Position numbers and translations under genes: made by a program. 60,485 bases of DNA. It comes from Candidatus Parcubacteria bacterium (GTDB taxonomy: Bacteria > Patescibacteriota > Saccharimonadia > Saccharimonadales > 2-12-FULL-41-12). The stretch is taken from the NCBI GenBank assembly GCA_019347895.1, contig JAHWKM010000005.1, positions 1-60,485 on the forward strand, given 5' to 3'. This document shows positions 16,515-24,368 of this stretch, in pieces (the first letter of the stretch is position 1; each line of letters begins with the position of its first letter). The notes beneath the pieces are model-generated. The model saw nothing but the letters and a program-made list of their open reading frames with translations. It made no database searches and had not been told where the DNA came from.

Positions 16515-16527
16515 CGCGCTGGCAGCC

Positions 16528-16908
16528 CTATAGGCCAAGGTGGAATTTGATACGGTCTACTACGTCGGCTATTACTACTTGAGATTTTATTAGATAGTCA
16601 TCAGCGCCGAGTGCTTTGGCACGTTCTTTGTCGCTGTCTTGGCTTAATGCGGTTAGCATAATAATCTTAATTTCTTTAGTCTCTTCGGTGTTACGCAGTA
16701 TGTCTAAAACATCAAAACCGCTGACTTTCGGCATCATAACGTCTAATAAAATTAGGTCCGGTTTGATCTGTATAGCTGTAGCCAATGCGTCTTCGCCGTT
16801 AGATACCCGCCTGGTAGTAAAACCTTCGGCCTGCAAGCGCGTTTCATAGACGCTAGCTAACCTGTCGTCGTCTTCTACCAATAAAATTGTTTTTTTATTT
16901 TCTTCCAT
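16528..16908 (-). CDS. Single-domain response regulator (canonical receiver)
   Basis: The 126-residue protein is a lone receiver domain. All key residues are present: acidic pocket LLVEDDD, acceptor Asp near residue 56 in LILLDVMMPKVSGF, switch Thr in IIMLTALSQD, and Lys in DDYLIKSQ. No output domain is attached, so it probably acts on a partner protein. No kinase is adjacent; the kinase-like protein at 8173 lacks its catalytic His. It lies 41 bases downstream of pyrG on the same strand. Confidence 0.92.
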   Translation of the reverse strand: MEENKKTILLVEDDDRLASVYETRLQAEGFTTRRVSNGEDALATAIQIKPDLILLDVMMPKVSGFDVLDILRNTEETKEIKIIMLTALSQDSDKERAKALGADDYLIKSQVVIADVVDRIKFHLGL

Positions 16909-16949
16909 TAATATAATGCTAAATTAATCCGCTTGAATTTACAAGTAGA

Positions 16950-18548
16950 TTAGATACCTCTATTTTTAATAATAGCCTCTATAAAGCCTTTGAACATAGG
17001 ATGAGGGTGGTTTGGGCGGGAGTTAAACTCCGGATGAAACTGGCTGGCTACAAAATACGGATGATCAATACCTTCTATCATTTCCACTAAGAGCTCGTCA
17101 GGGCTGGCGCCTGCTATCTTAATGCCCCACTCCTGGTATTTGTCCCGAAATGCGTTATTACACTCATATCGATGGCGGTGCCTTTCCCGTATTTCCTTTT
17201 TTCCATATATGCTTCTGGCTATAGTGCCGCTGGCAAGTACACAGGGATAATCGCCGAGACGCATAGTACCGCCGGTTTCTTCCTTGCCTAGCTGGTCCGC
17301 CATTGTATCAATAACCATATGCCGGCTGTTGGGATCGAATTCTCGGGAATTCGCGTCTGCTACACCGGCGTTGCGTGCGGCAGCGATGACGCCAACCTGA
17401 AGTCCTAAACATAGGCCAAGGTAAGGTTTTTTATTCTTGAGTGCGTACTGGGCGGCGGCAATTTTACCTTCAATTGCCCGGCTGCCGAAGCCGCCGGGTA
17501 CTAAGATGCCGTCGTAGTTCGACAGTTCTTTGATGGACTGCGTATCTTCAGCATTTACCCAGCGGATATCCAGGCCGACGCCGGCAGCCCAGGCCGCCGC
17601 TTTCAACGCCTCGAATACCGAGATGTAAGTATCTTGGTTGTCTAAATACTTAGCAACCACGCCGACACTTACTCTCTTTTTTGGTTTATTAAGCGCGCTG
17701 GCTACCATTTTGGACCAGTCATTTAATTTGGGTTTCTTAGCGTTTAGGTCCAGCCTTTTAGATAAAAACTTGCCGATACCGTTTTCTTCCAGCGTCAGCG
17801 GGACTTCGTAGATGGTTTCGGCGTTTGGCAGCAATACCAAGGCTTCTCTGCTTACGCCCGCGTAGGAACTGAGCTTTTGCAAAGTCTCCTCGCCCGGCTG
17901 CCCCTCGCTTCGGGCCACCAATACATCCGGTACTATCCCGGCGGAGCGCAAATCCCGAACCGCGTTTTGGGCAGGCTTGGTTTTATACTCTTGGCTCGTA
18001 CCTAAAAATGGCAAATAAACCACATGCACATAAATATAGTTTTCCCGGCCCAGCGTAAGACCCATTTCTCGAATAGCCTCTATAAATGCCGGGCTTTCAT
18101 AGTCGCCGACAGTCCCGCCTATCTCTACGATATGTACGTCGAAGCCTTTTCCGGCTGCGGCAATTTCTTTTTGTATAGCGTTAGTCAAATGCGGAATGAC
18201 TTGCACTGTTTTGCCGATAAATTTACCGGCCCGCTCATCTTGAATCAGCTTCAACAGCAACCGGCCGCTCATCAAGCTGCTTTTTTGGGTCAGCTGAACA
18301 TTGATGAACCGTTCATAATGGCCTAAGTCCAGATCAGTTTCCGCCCCGTCTATGGTAACGAAACATTCGCCATGCTCAGCCGGATTTAGGGTACCGGCGT
18401 CAACATTAAAATAAGGATCGCATTTTTGTATATTGACCCGCAGACCGCGGGCTTTTAAGATGTTACCGATCGAGGCGCTGGTGATACCCTTGCCGATTCC
18501 CGACAAGACGCCACCTGTCACAAAAATATATTTTGTTTGCTTTGCCAA
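16950..18548 (-). CDS. pyrG: CTP synthase
   Basis: PyrG makes CTP from UTP, ATP and glutamine. The synthetase domain starts with KYIFVTGGVLSGIGKGITSA and holds HVVEIGGTVGDYES-type sequence (VHIVEIGGTVGDYES). The glutamine amidotransferase domain starts near residue 290, with PGGFGSRAIEGK, the Cys nucleophile in LGLCLGLQ, and QFHPEF near the end. I chose the TTG at 18548 (532 residues, the family length), with AGAGG before it. The extra 16 residues of the track are not family sequence. Confidence 0.96.
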   Translation of the reverse strand: MAKQTKYIFVTGGVLSGIGKGITSASIGNILKARGLRVNIQKCDPYFNVDAGTLNPAEHGECFVTIDGAETDLDLGHYERFINVQLTQKSSLMSGRLLLKLIQDERAGKFIGKTVQVIPHLTNAIQKEIAAAGKGFDVHIVEIGGTVGDYESPAFIEAIREMGLTLGRENYIYVHVVYLPFLGTSQEYKTKPAQNAVRDLRSAGIVPDVLVARSEGQPGEETLQKLSSYAGVSREALVLLPNAETIYEVPLTLEENGIGKFLSKRLDLNAKKPKLNDWSKMVASALNKPKKRVSVGVVAKYLDNQDTYISVFEALKAAAWAAGVGLDIRWVNAEDTQSIKELSNYDGILVPGGFGSRAIEGKIAAAQYALKNKKPYLGLCLGLQVGVIAAARNAGVADANSREFDPNSRHMVIDTMADQLGKEETGGTMRLGDYPCVLASGTIARSIYGKKEIRERHRHRYECNNAFRDKYQEWGIKIAGASPDELLVEMIEGIDHPYFVASQFHPEFNSRPNHPHPMFKGFIEAIIKNRGI

Positions 18549-18635
18549 ACCTCTATTAACCCTTCTGTTAAAAATAAATATTACCTCAGATAACACTCTT
18601 TAGCAAGCCTCGGTTGATCTTTAATTGTATATAAA

Positions 18636-19203
18636 AGACATTTCGCACGCACTTCGTGCTTACAGCGAGATACTTTTCCCTGCAGCAGCAAAAGTATGCA
18701 AAAGTGCTGCAGCAGGTTACCAAACACGACTGGTTTGAGATACCAGGCTGGTTGGTTAGGCAAAAAACGTCCCTTCGGGGCCGGTCTTCGAATTTATTAT
18801 TAATATAAGATGATTCTCAGACTAGCTTTTGCCTAAGCCATTCCAACCAGCGCAGGTTCAAACCAATCGGTTTGGCAAGTGCTGGTTAAAAGCAGATGAG
18901 AAAACAAGTTTTTCTCAAATAATAAATAATGGCAATTCCATTTTTTGGGTTTGGGCATTATGGAGCGCCCTGATTGGCGAATGTCAAAAACACAATTAGC
19001 AGCGAGGCAGTGTCTAAGCCCCGCCCTCTATTGAATTAATTAAGGTGGGGTGAGTTTGCCGAGCGTTGTGTTTTTTGACAATGAGATAGTCAAGGTGCGT
19101 AATACTGCCCAATCGGTTTGGAATACCTTTGCCGAAACAAAGGTATTGATTTGCTTCTTTATCCAAAGAAGTATGGCTTGGTTCTTCGCCAGAAGAACAT
19201 AAT
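18636..19203. repeat. Structured multi-hairpin repeat, copy 2
   Basis: This copy fills the gap between pyrG and ctpA. The left part has GCACttcGTGC (the counterpart of GTACttcGTAC in copy 1, with a compensating pair change) and a hairpin ATACTTTTcc/AAAGTAT. A nested insertion (about 18746-18850) pairs CTGGTTGG with CCAACCAG and AGGCAAAA with TTTTGCCT. The core at about 18944-19115 has TTGGGCA/TGCCCAA, CTGATTG/TAGTCA, GTCAAAAACACAAT with GTTGTGTTTTTTGAC, GGCA/TGCC and CCCCGCC/GGTGGGG. Three hairpins end 1-4 bases before the ctpA stop. The small ORFs here are not convincing. Confidence 0.85.
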
Positions 19204-20418
19204 TTATTGTTTTAAAAATCGTATAGCGGCGTCACGCTGCGGATCTTTTTTGGCTTCCGCGTCTTTATCGGTTAACTCGACTTTTTTGTCCGGTTCAATG
19301 CCTTCCTTATCGATATTGCGGCCGTTTGGCGTGAACCAGCGGGCTATAGTAACCTTTAACAGGCCGCCGAAATCAAGCGGTTTTACTTCTTGCACGCTGC
19401 CCTTGCCGTAGCTTTGTTCGCCAAATAAGGTAGCCGCATTGTTGTCCTTTAAGGCTCCCCCCACAATCTCGCTGGCGCTGGCGCTGCCTTCGTTTATCAA
19501 TACTGCCGTTTTTATTCCTCCTAGCATTGGGGTGTTTTGTGAAGTATAGGTCTTTATAACTACCTCATCTCGCTTTTCTTGCAGGATTGTGGCACCTTTT
19601 GGCAGCCAAATCTCTGAAACCCCAACCGATGCTTCCAGCAGGCCGCCGGGGTTGCCGCGCAGGTCCAAAATCACCTTATTCACCTGTTTGGCCTTAAAGT
19701 CTCTGGCGGCTTCTTTTACCAACTGGACAGTATCCTCGCCGAACCTGGTAATTTTTATAACTCCGATGTTTGACTCGAGAGTTTCAATTTCCACGCTCGG
19801 TATGGATATCTGGGCGCGGCTTACTTCTATATCCAGTTTTTCGCCGTTTCGAATTATGCCCAGCTTTACCTTCGTGCCTTTCGGCCCCCGTATTTTCTTG
19901 ACCGCTTCGGTAATAGATAAGTCATAGGCACTTTCTCCGTCGATTTCAGCGACTATATCTTTGGCTTTTATGCCGGTCTTGGCCGCCGGGAACCCTTCAA
20001 TCGGAGCTACGATTACAATCGCCTGTTCTTCCTTGCCCAGCTCGGCCCCGATACCCTCAAATGAACCGCTTAAACCTTCCTCAAAATCTTTGCTCTCCTC
20101 AGCATTCAAATATTCCGTGTAAGGGTCGCCGGAAGCCTTAACCAGCCCTTCCTTGAGCCCGTTGATCAATTCATCCGGGTCCAAATTCCCATCAAAACTA
20201 GCCTTGAGTTCGTCATATACTTCTTCGACGCCTTGGTAATTGAGTTTATTAGGCAAACGGTTGTTTTGGGAGGCCTCGTTTCGTTCGGTAGGCAAATTAA
20301 AGCTTATGACTCTTTGTTGTCCTAAAATAACACCAAGCGAAAAAACCAAGGCTATTAAAATTGCGCCTTTGAAAAAGTTTTTAGGCAACTTAAGTCGTGG
20401 TTTATATTTATTTTTCAA
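19204..20418 (-). CDS. ctpA: C-terminal processing peptidase (S41 family)
   Basis: The 404-residue protein is an exported S41 serine protease with a membrane anchor (about residues 15-35). A PDZ domain follows (about 120-200, with GIGAELGKEEQAIVIVAPIE and GIKAKDIVAEIDG). The catalytic domain has DLRGNPGGLLEASV, the nucleophile Ser in NEGSASASEI and the general-base Lys in YGKGSVQ. CtpA proteases trim cell-envelope or secreted proteins, and in other bacteria control peptidoglycan hydrolases. This fits its position beside the CHAP hydrolase and FtsEX genes. Confidence 0.95.
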   Translation of the reverse strand: MKNKYKPRLKLPKNFFKGAILIALVFSLGVILGQQRVISFNLPTERNEASQNNRLPNKLNYQGVEEVYDELKASFDGNLDPDELINGLKEGLVKASGDPYTEYLNAEESKDFEEGLSGSFEGIGAELGKEEQAIVIVAPIEGFPAAKTGIKAKDIVAEIDGESAYDLSITEAVKKIRGPKGTKVKLGIIRNGEKLDIEVSRAQISIPSVEIETLESNIGVIKITRFGEDTVQLVKEAARDFKAKQVNKVILDLRGNPGGLLEASVGVSEIWLPKGATILQEKRDEVVIKTYTSQNTPMLGGIKTAVLINEGSASASEIVGGALKDNNAATLFGEQSYGKGSVQEVKPLDFGGLLKVTIARWFTPNGRNIDKEGIEPDKKVELTDKDAEAKKDPQRDAAIRFLKQ

Positions 20419-20508
20419 AAAACCCTTCCATATTCACTTATATATTAGCGTAAATCTAAAGAAAAATCTGCGGTTTTATTAAACTTTAGACTCTCTTTTG
20501 AATAGATT

Positions 20509-21690
20509 TTAGAAATGTATGAATTCTAAGCCAGAAGCTCTGACGTTCATTTCGCTATATTGCCCTGGTGCTCCAAAATTGAACTGACTAACTCTGATCC
20601 ACCCACCCCCCAGAACCGCCTCTACGTACATTACATGTCCAACAGGTCCGTAGTATCCTCCTGCTTCAGCAACCGCCACATCACCAACCCTTGGGTTGCT
20701 GTCTACTTTAATACCAGCGCTACGAGCATTGTCATCCCACAGATGGGCATTACCACGTCCTCCCCAATAAGGCATGTCTCGGCCTGATGCAGCAACCCTA
20801 TAAGCGGTATAGCTAACGCACTCGCGGTTGTACATACCCCAATTGTCGATAGTGTTATCCAGCGGATAATTGCAACCCCAGCGAGCTCCAAAATTATTTA
20901 CCGCATCGCGAGGATAGCCACCGCCGCAATTTCCACGAGCAACAATACTGACTCCTCCGCTACTTATAGCCCGTTTATTAGCTGCAAGCTGCTCGGCACG
21001 TATACTAGCTATTCTTCTTTGATTTGCCCTGATCTGAGCTTCTACCTTATTTTGCTCACTTTTATTCAAAGATAGTAGCCTGTTTTTTTCACTGCGTTGG
21101 CTTAATAATTGATTTTTTAGCCTTGTTTGTTCTTTAAGCAGTTTTTCTGCTTTATCTTTTTTAGTACTTAAGTCCAGCTTTAGCTGGTTGACCTTATCAA
21201 GGGTGGTCTTTACCTGGGAGCTAACACTTTCCCTGTACTGCTGCTGGTCAAAAAAGTCCGCCAAATCGTCACTCGAGGCCAGCATTTCCACAGTTGAAAT
21301 GTCGCCTTCTACGTAAATAGCCCGAATTATATCTCTTAGCAAACCTTTTTGCCTTTCAAGCTCTATCTCGGCTTTTTTGATTTCTTGTTTTAGCTTCGTA
21401 ATTTCTTTCTGGTGAGCCCGGATAGCTCCCGCTTTAGCATTAATTTCAACTTGCAGCTTATTAACAAGGTCTTTTAAACTTTTGGCCTCCGATCCAAGCT
21501 GGGCTGCAGCGGCCTCTTTTTTATTATTTTGTTTTTCTAGTTCTTTAATCCTTGTATCAAACTGATCAGCCTGAGCAACAGAAAAGCCGGCGACAGAAAA
21601 GGCCATGACAAAAACCAAGCATAAGGCCATTATTCCTTGGCGGCTTAGAACGGAAATACTTCTGTTTTTAATTTTTTTTGATTTTGACAT
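20509..21690 (-). CDS. PcsB/CwlO-like peptidoglycan hydrolase: coiled coil plus CHAP domain
   Basis: The protein has a basic start, a signal-like hydrophobic segment (IMALCLVFVMAFSVAGFSVA) and a long coiled coil (about residues 40-235). A C-terminal CHAP amidase/endopeptidase domain follows, with the catalytic Cys in NRECVSYTAYR and His in VGHVMYVEAV. This is the architecture of PcsB, the hydrolase activated by FtsEX. ftsX and ftsE lie directly upstream on the same strand, so it is a good candidate for the septal hydrolase controlled by that complex. I prefer the ATG at 21690 (MSKSKK) over the track start, which adds 12 residues. Confidence 0.88.
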   Translation of the reverse strand: MSKSKKIKNRSISVLSRQGIMALCLVFVMAFSVAGFSVAQADQFDTRIKELEKQNNKKEAAAAQLGSEAKSLKDLVNKLQVEINAKAGAIRAHQKEITKLKQEIKKAEIELERQKGLLRDIIRAIYVEGDISTVEMLASSDDLADFFDQQQYRESVSSQVKTTLDKVNQLKLDLSTKKDKAEKLLKEQTRLKNQLLSQRSEKNRLLSLNKSEQNKVEAQIRANQRRIASIRAEQLAANKRAISSGGVSIVARGNCGGGYPRDAVNNFGARWGCNYPLDNTIDNWGMYNRECVSYTAYRVAASGRDMPYWGGRGNAHLWDDNARSAGIKVDSNPRVGDVAVAEAGGYYGPVGHVMYVEAVLGGGWIRVSQFNFGAPGQYSEMNVRASGLEFIHF

Positions 21691-21879
21691 TTTTATTTTT
21701 TGAGTGTACAAATACAATTTTAGCATAAGCTTATAAATAAATCAACCCCTCTCCCCCAGGTTGCGGAGGAAATTATTTAGTATTAGATGTAGTTTGATTT
21801 TCGTAGTATTTATGTGTGGGGGGCGCAACCTGCCGGTTTTTCGGTATTTGTTTATTGCGCTTATGACTATACTAACACA

Positions 21880-22869
21880 CTATTTTCGGAGACGAAGTTT
21901 TTCTAATTTTTGGCGGAACATCGGATGCGACACCCGCAAATAGCGGTGAGTAGCAATGAGCGAAGAGACCACGCCGATAGCTATGCCGGCTCCTAGCTGC
22001 AGCAATAAGATCCACCAGAAGTTCGACGCAAAATAAGTATTGGTATATTGAAGATCCAAAAGTCCCAAGCTGGTCGCGCCAAATGCCTGGGACTGAAATA
22101 CAAATAATGAATTAATCAGCAGCAGAGAAATAACGGCGGATACTATGCCATAAAGCATGGCTTCCACTATAAAAGGACCTCTTATATACCAGGGGTTCGC
22201 GCCCAGCAGTCGCATGATGTTCAGCTCCTCGCGCCGGTTAAAAATAGCCATCTGAATGGTGTTAAATATCAGAAGCATGGAGATCACTGCGAAGATAACA
22301 ACACCCGCGAAGACTGCCCTCTTAAAAAAAGATGTGGCGTTGGTTATTTTATCTATGGCATCCTTGCGGCTGCCGGAGTATGAGGTTTCGGTATAAAGTT
22401 CCTTGACCTCCGGAGATTCTATGAGGGCTGTTATGCTTGCTATTTTATCGGGCTCATATTCATGCGGCTTGATTCGGACTGTCTCCGGCAAAGGGTTCTC
22501 TACCGAGGCCACGGCAATCAACGCGTCGGCATCCTGGTCGTTTTTTTTCTCTTTTCGGTAATCTTCCAGGGCTTTTTCTTTTGAAATGTATTCCACGGAT
22601 TTAACTTCAGGATTTTCTTGCAACTTTTCGAGCAATTCATTTCTCTGCTCTTCGTTCACTGAATCCTTTAAGTAAACAGATATGCCGATTTTGTCATTAA
22701 TTTGCTGAATGGTGTGATTGAAGGTCGCGTTGGCAATAACGGAAAACAAAACGATAGTAAGGGTTACGACCATAACTGCCGTGGCTGCCACGCTCAGGCT
22801 AATGTTGCGCACAAAGTTTACGCTACCGCTGCGAAATACTCTCGATAAGGTAATGAAACGCCTGTCCAT
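21880..22869 (-). CDS. ftsX: Cell division protein FtsX
   Basis: FtsX is the membrane subunit of the FtsEX complex that transmits ATP hydrolysis to periplasmic or extracellular hydrolases. The 329-residue protein has an N-terminal membrane helix (about residues 22-45). An extracellular domain with the FtsX pattern follows (GISVYLKDSVNEEQRNELLE, NPLPETVRIKP). Three C-terminal helices come next (about 187-207, 232-262 and 288-312), with the linker AIFNRREELNIMRLLGANPW. It is separated from ftsE by a 175-base inverted-repeat element, where many bacteria have the two genes overlapping. Confidence 0.95.
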   Translation of the reverse strand: MDRRFITLSRVFRSGSVNFVRNISLSVAATAVMVVTLTIVLFSVIANATFNHTIQQINDKIGISVYLKDSVNEEQRNELLEKLQENPEVKSVEYISKEKALEDYRKEKKNDQDADALIAVASVENPLPETVRIKPHEYEPDKIASITALIESPEVKELYTETSYSGSRKDAIDKITNATSFFKRAVFAGVVIFAVISMLLIFNTIQMAIFNRREELNIMRLLGANPWYIRGPFIVEAMLYGIVSAVISLLLINSLFVFQSQAFGATSLGLLDLQYTNTYFASNFWWILLLQLGAGIAIGVVSSLIATHRYLRVSHPMFRQKLEKLRLRK

Positions 22870-22887
22870 ATTAGATTACACCTTTTC

Positions 22888-23060
22888 GATCTGCCTTACA
22901 CACTTGAGTGCCAGACACAATCCGCCCACGGCGGACGGACTGAGCCGTATAATTTATACGGCTCAGGAGTATCACAGGAGAAAATTGCGTCTGGCGCCAA
23001 GAAGCTGGCGGGGTTTTGGGCTCTGCCCGAAAGCGGGACAGCTGGTGTGTAAGGCAGATC
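22888..23060. repeat. Cruciform-like inverted-repeat element between ftsE and ftsX
   Basis: The element is bounded by a perfect 16-bp inverted repeat (GATCTGCCTTACACAC at 22888-22903, complement at 23045-23060). Inside lie CCAGACaCAAT/ATTGcGTCTGG, a perfect hairpin GAGCCGTATAA/TTATACGGCTC, CCGCC/GGCGG, GCCAAGAAGCTGGC and CCCGaaaGCGGG. The right arm runs into the ftsE stop codon. It looks like a small inserted element or a structured RNA between two cotranscribed genes. I see no similarity to the multi-hairpin repeat strong enough to join them. Confidence 0.8.
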
Positions 23061-23742
23061 ACTCGTTATACCCGCTGTTAGCCCTATCGCTGACGATTTT
23101 GCCGTCTCTTATAGTCACCACGCGTCTTTTCAGACGGTTTACAATTTCTTGATTATGGGTAGTCAAAAGCACAGTCGTGCCGAATTTATTAATTCTTTCT
23201 AATACTTTTATAACGTCCCAGGCATGCTTCGGGTCAAGATTGCCGGTCGGTTCATCGGCTATTAATATCTTTGGCTGGCGGACAACCGCCCTGGCTATCG
23301 CTACCCGCTGCATTTCGCCTCCCGATAATTCGCGCGGATAATTCTTGGCCTTATTTTTAAGTCCGACAATATTTAATACTTTAGGCACGGTATAACGGAT
23401 TTCCCGGTTGGAATAACCGGCAATTTCCAGAGCGAACGCTACATTTTCAAAGACGGATTTATTGGGCAGCAATTTAAAATCCTGAAAAACCACGCCTATT
23501 TTTCGACGAAGCCTAGGAATATTTTTATCCTTTAACCGTTCATAATCTATTCCGCCGATAATAATTTTGCCGCTTGAAGGTTTCTCTTCCCTAGTCAAAA
23601 TTTTAAGCAGCGTGGATTTGCCGGCACCACTTGGACCTACGATAATCACGAATTCCCTCGGTTCAACATGCAAGCTAATCCGGTCCAGGGCAGCCATCTT
23701 CCTAGGCTGGTATGTTTTAGTTACTCGATCCAAAAGAATCAT
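23059..23742 (-). CDS. ftsE: Cell division ATP-binding protein FtsE
   Basis: FtsE is the ABC-type ATPase of FtsEX. Walker A is GPSGAGKST, the Q-loop is GVVFQDFKLLP, the signature is LSGGEMQRVAIARA and Walker B is ILIADEPTGNLDP, followed by the switch His in LLTTHNQE. I chose the ATG at 23742 (227 residues). The 9 extra track residues would overlap the promoter, because TGCTATAAT lies just 7 bases before this ATG. Confidence 0.95.
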   Translation of the reverse strand: MILLDRVTKTYQPRKMAALDRISLHVEPREFVIIVGPSGAGKSTLLKILTREEKPSSGKIIIGGIDYERLKDKNIPRLRRKIGVVFQDFKLLPNKSVFENVAFALEIAGYSNREIRYTVPKVLNIVGLKNKAKNYPRELSGGEMQRVAIARAVVRQPKILIADEPTGNLDPKHAWDVIKVLERINKFGTTVLLTTHNQEIVNRLKRRVVTIRDGKIVSDRANSGYNE

Positions 23743-23760
23743 TAGCACTATTATAGCAAA
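23743..23760 (-). promoter_or_regulatory. Extended -10 promoter with leaderless start for ftsE
   Basis: On the minus strand TGCTATAAT is followed by seven bases and then ATG. This is a textbook extended -10 element, and it puts the transcript start at the start codon. It lies between ftsE and repeat copy 4. Confidence 0.55.
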
Positions 23761-23814
23761 AACGCTCATCTTTAGATAAAGAAGTAAAATCTTATTTATA
23801 ATAAAGAACGAATT

Positions 23815-24090
23815 TCCGGTACTTCGTACCTACAGCCATCTTCTTTCGACAAAGAAGCAAGTCCATTCTTTTGTGCCGACAAAAGAATGCAAAAACTCTT
23901 GGGCGTCGATCCATCATGACTGTCTCATTGCCAAAAGCAACAACGGCTTGAAAAACTCCCTTTGGTCGGCTTCGCTCTTTATTAATTAATAAAGATGTCG
24001 CTCAGCTCGCTTTCAAGCCTTAAAGTTGTTGTTTTGACACTCGTCAATCAGGACGGCTCTCTATGCCCAAACACGGGAGAATGGAATTTC
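23815..24090 (-). repeat. Structured multi-hairpin repeat, copy 4 (inverted)
   Basis: Read on the minus strand this is the same core as copy 1: TTTGGGCATAGAGAGCCGTC, CTGATTG with CAGTCA, GTCAAAACAACAAC with GTTGTTGCTTTTGGC, and GCCCAAGAG at the end. The hairpin CATTCTTTTGT/ACAAAAGAATG and a GGTACTTCGTACC hairpin complete it. The inner part differs from the other copies: a 9-bp stem GGCTTGAAA/TTTCAAGCC holds a CTTTATTA/TAATAAAG hairpin. It faces copy 3. Confidence 0.8.
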
Positions 24091-24368
24091 CATTACTATT
24101 TAATTTGAGAAATTGAAGAATTTCTCATCTACTTTTGGTCAGGCTCTGGAAGTTCCTGATGAGTGAATGTCTAAAGCACAATTTCTAGCGAGGAAGTGTC
24201 TGAAGCTTTCCATCCTATGGATCAATAAAGGAAGGCTGAGTTTTCCGAAGCATTGTGCTCTTTGACAATGAACTCCTCAAGAACTGGAAGCCGCCTGCGG
24301 CATTTTGGGATACTTTTGCTGCTGCTGGGAAAAGTATCGACTTGTTTCTTGGTCACAAGAAAATGACC
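24085..24368. repeat. Structured multi-hairpin repeat, copy 3
   Basis: This copy lies on the plus-strand orientation of copies 1 and 2. It pairs CAGGC/GCCTG, AGTTC-C-TGA-T-GAGT with its complement, GTC-AAA-GCACAAT with ATTGTGC-CTTT-GAC, GGAA/TTCC (GGCA/TGCC in copies 1 and 2) and GCTTTCC/GGAAGGC. The shared segment with AATGGaaattCCATT and a GAGAAA/TTTCTC hairpin joins it to copy 4. Right-end hairpins ATACTTTT/AAAAGTAT and TTTCTTG/CAAGAAA stop a few bases before the prfB stop codon at 24369. Confidence 0.8.

Noticed and set aside
18581-19411. ORFs 18581-18763 (-) and 19118-19411 (+)
   Set aside because: The first is repeat copy 2 sequence; the second is repeat sequence running antisense into ctpA.
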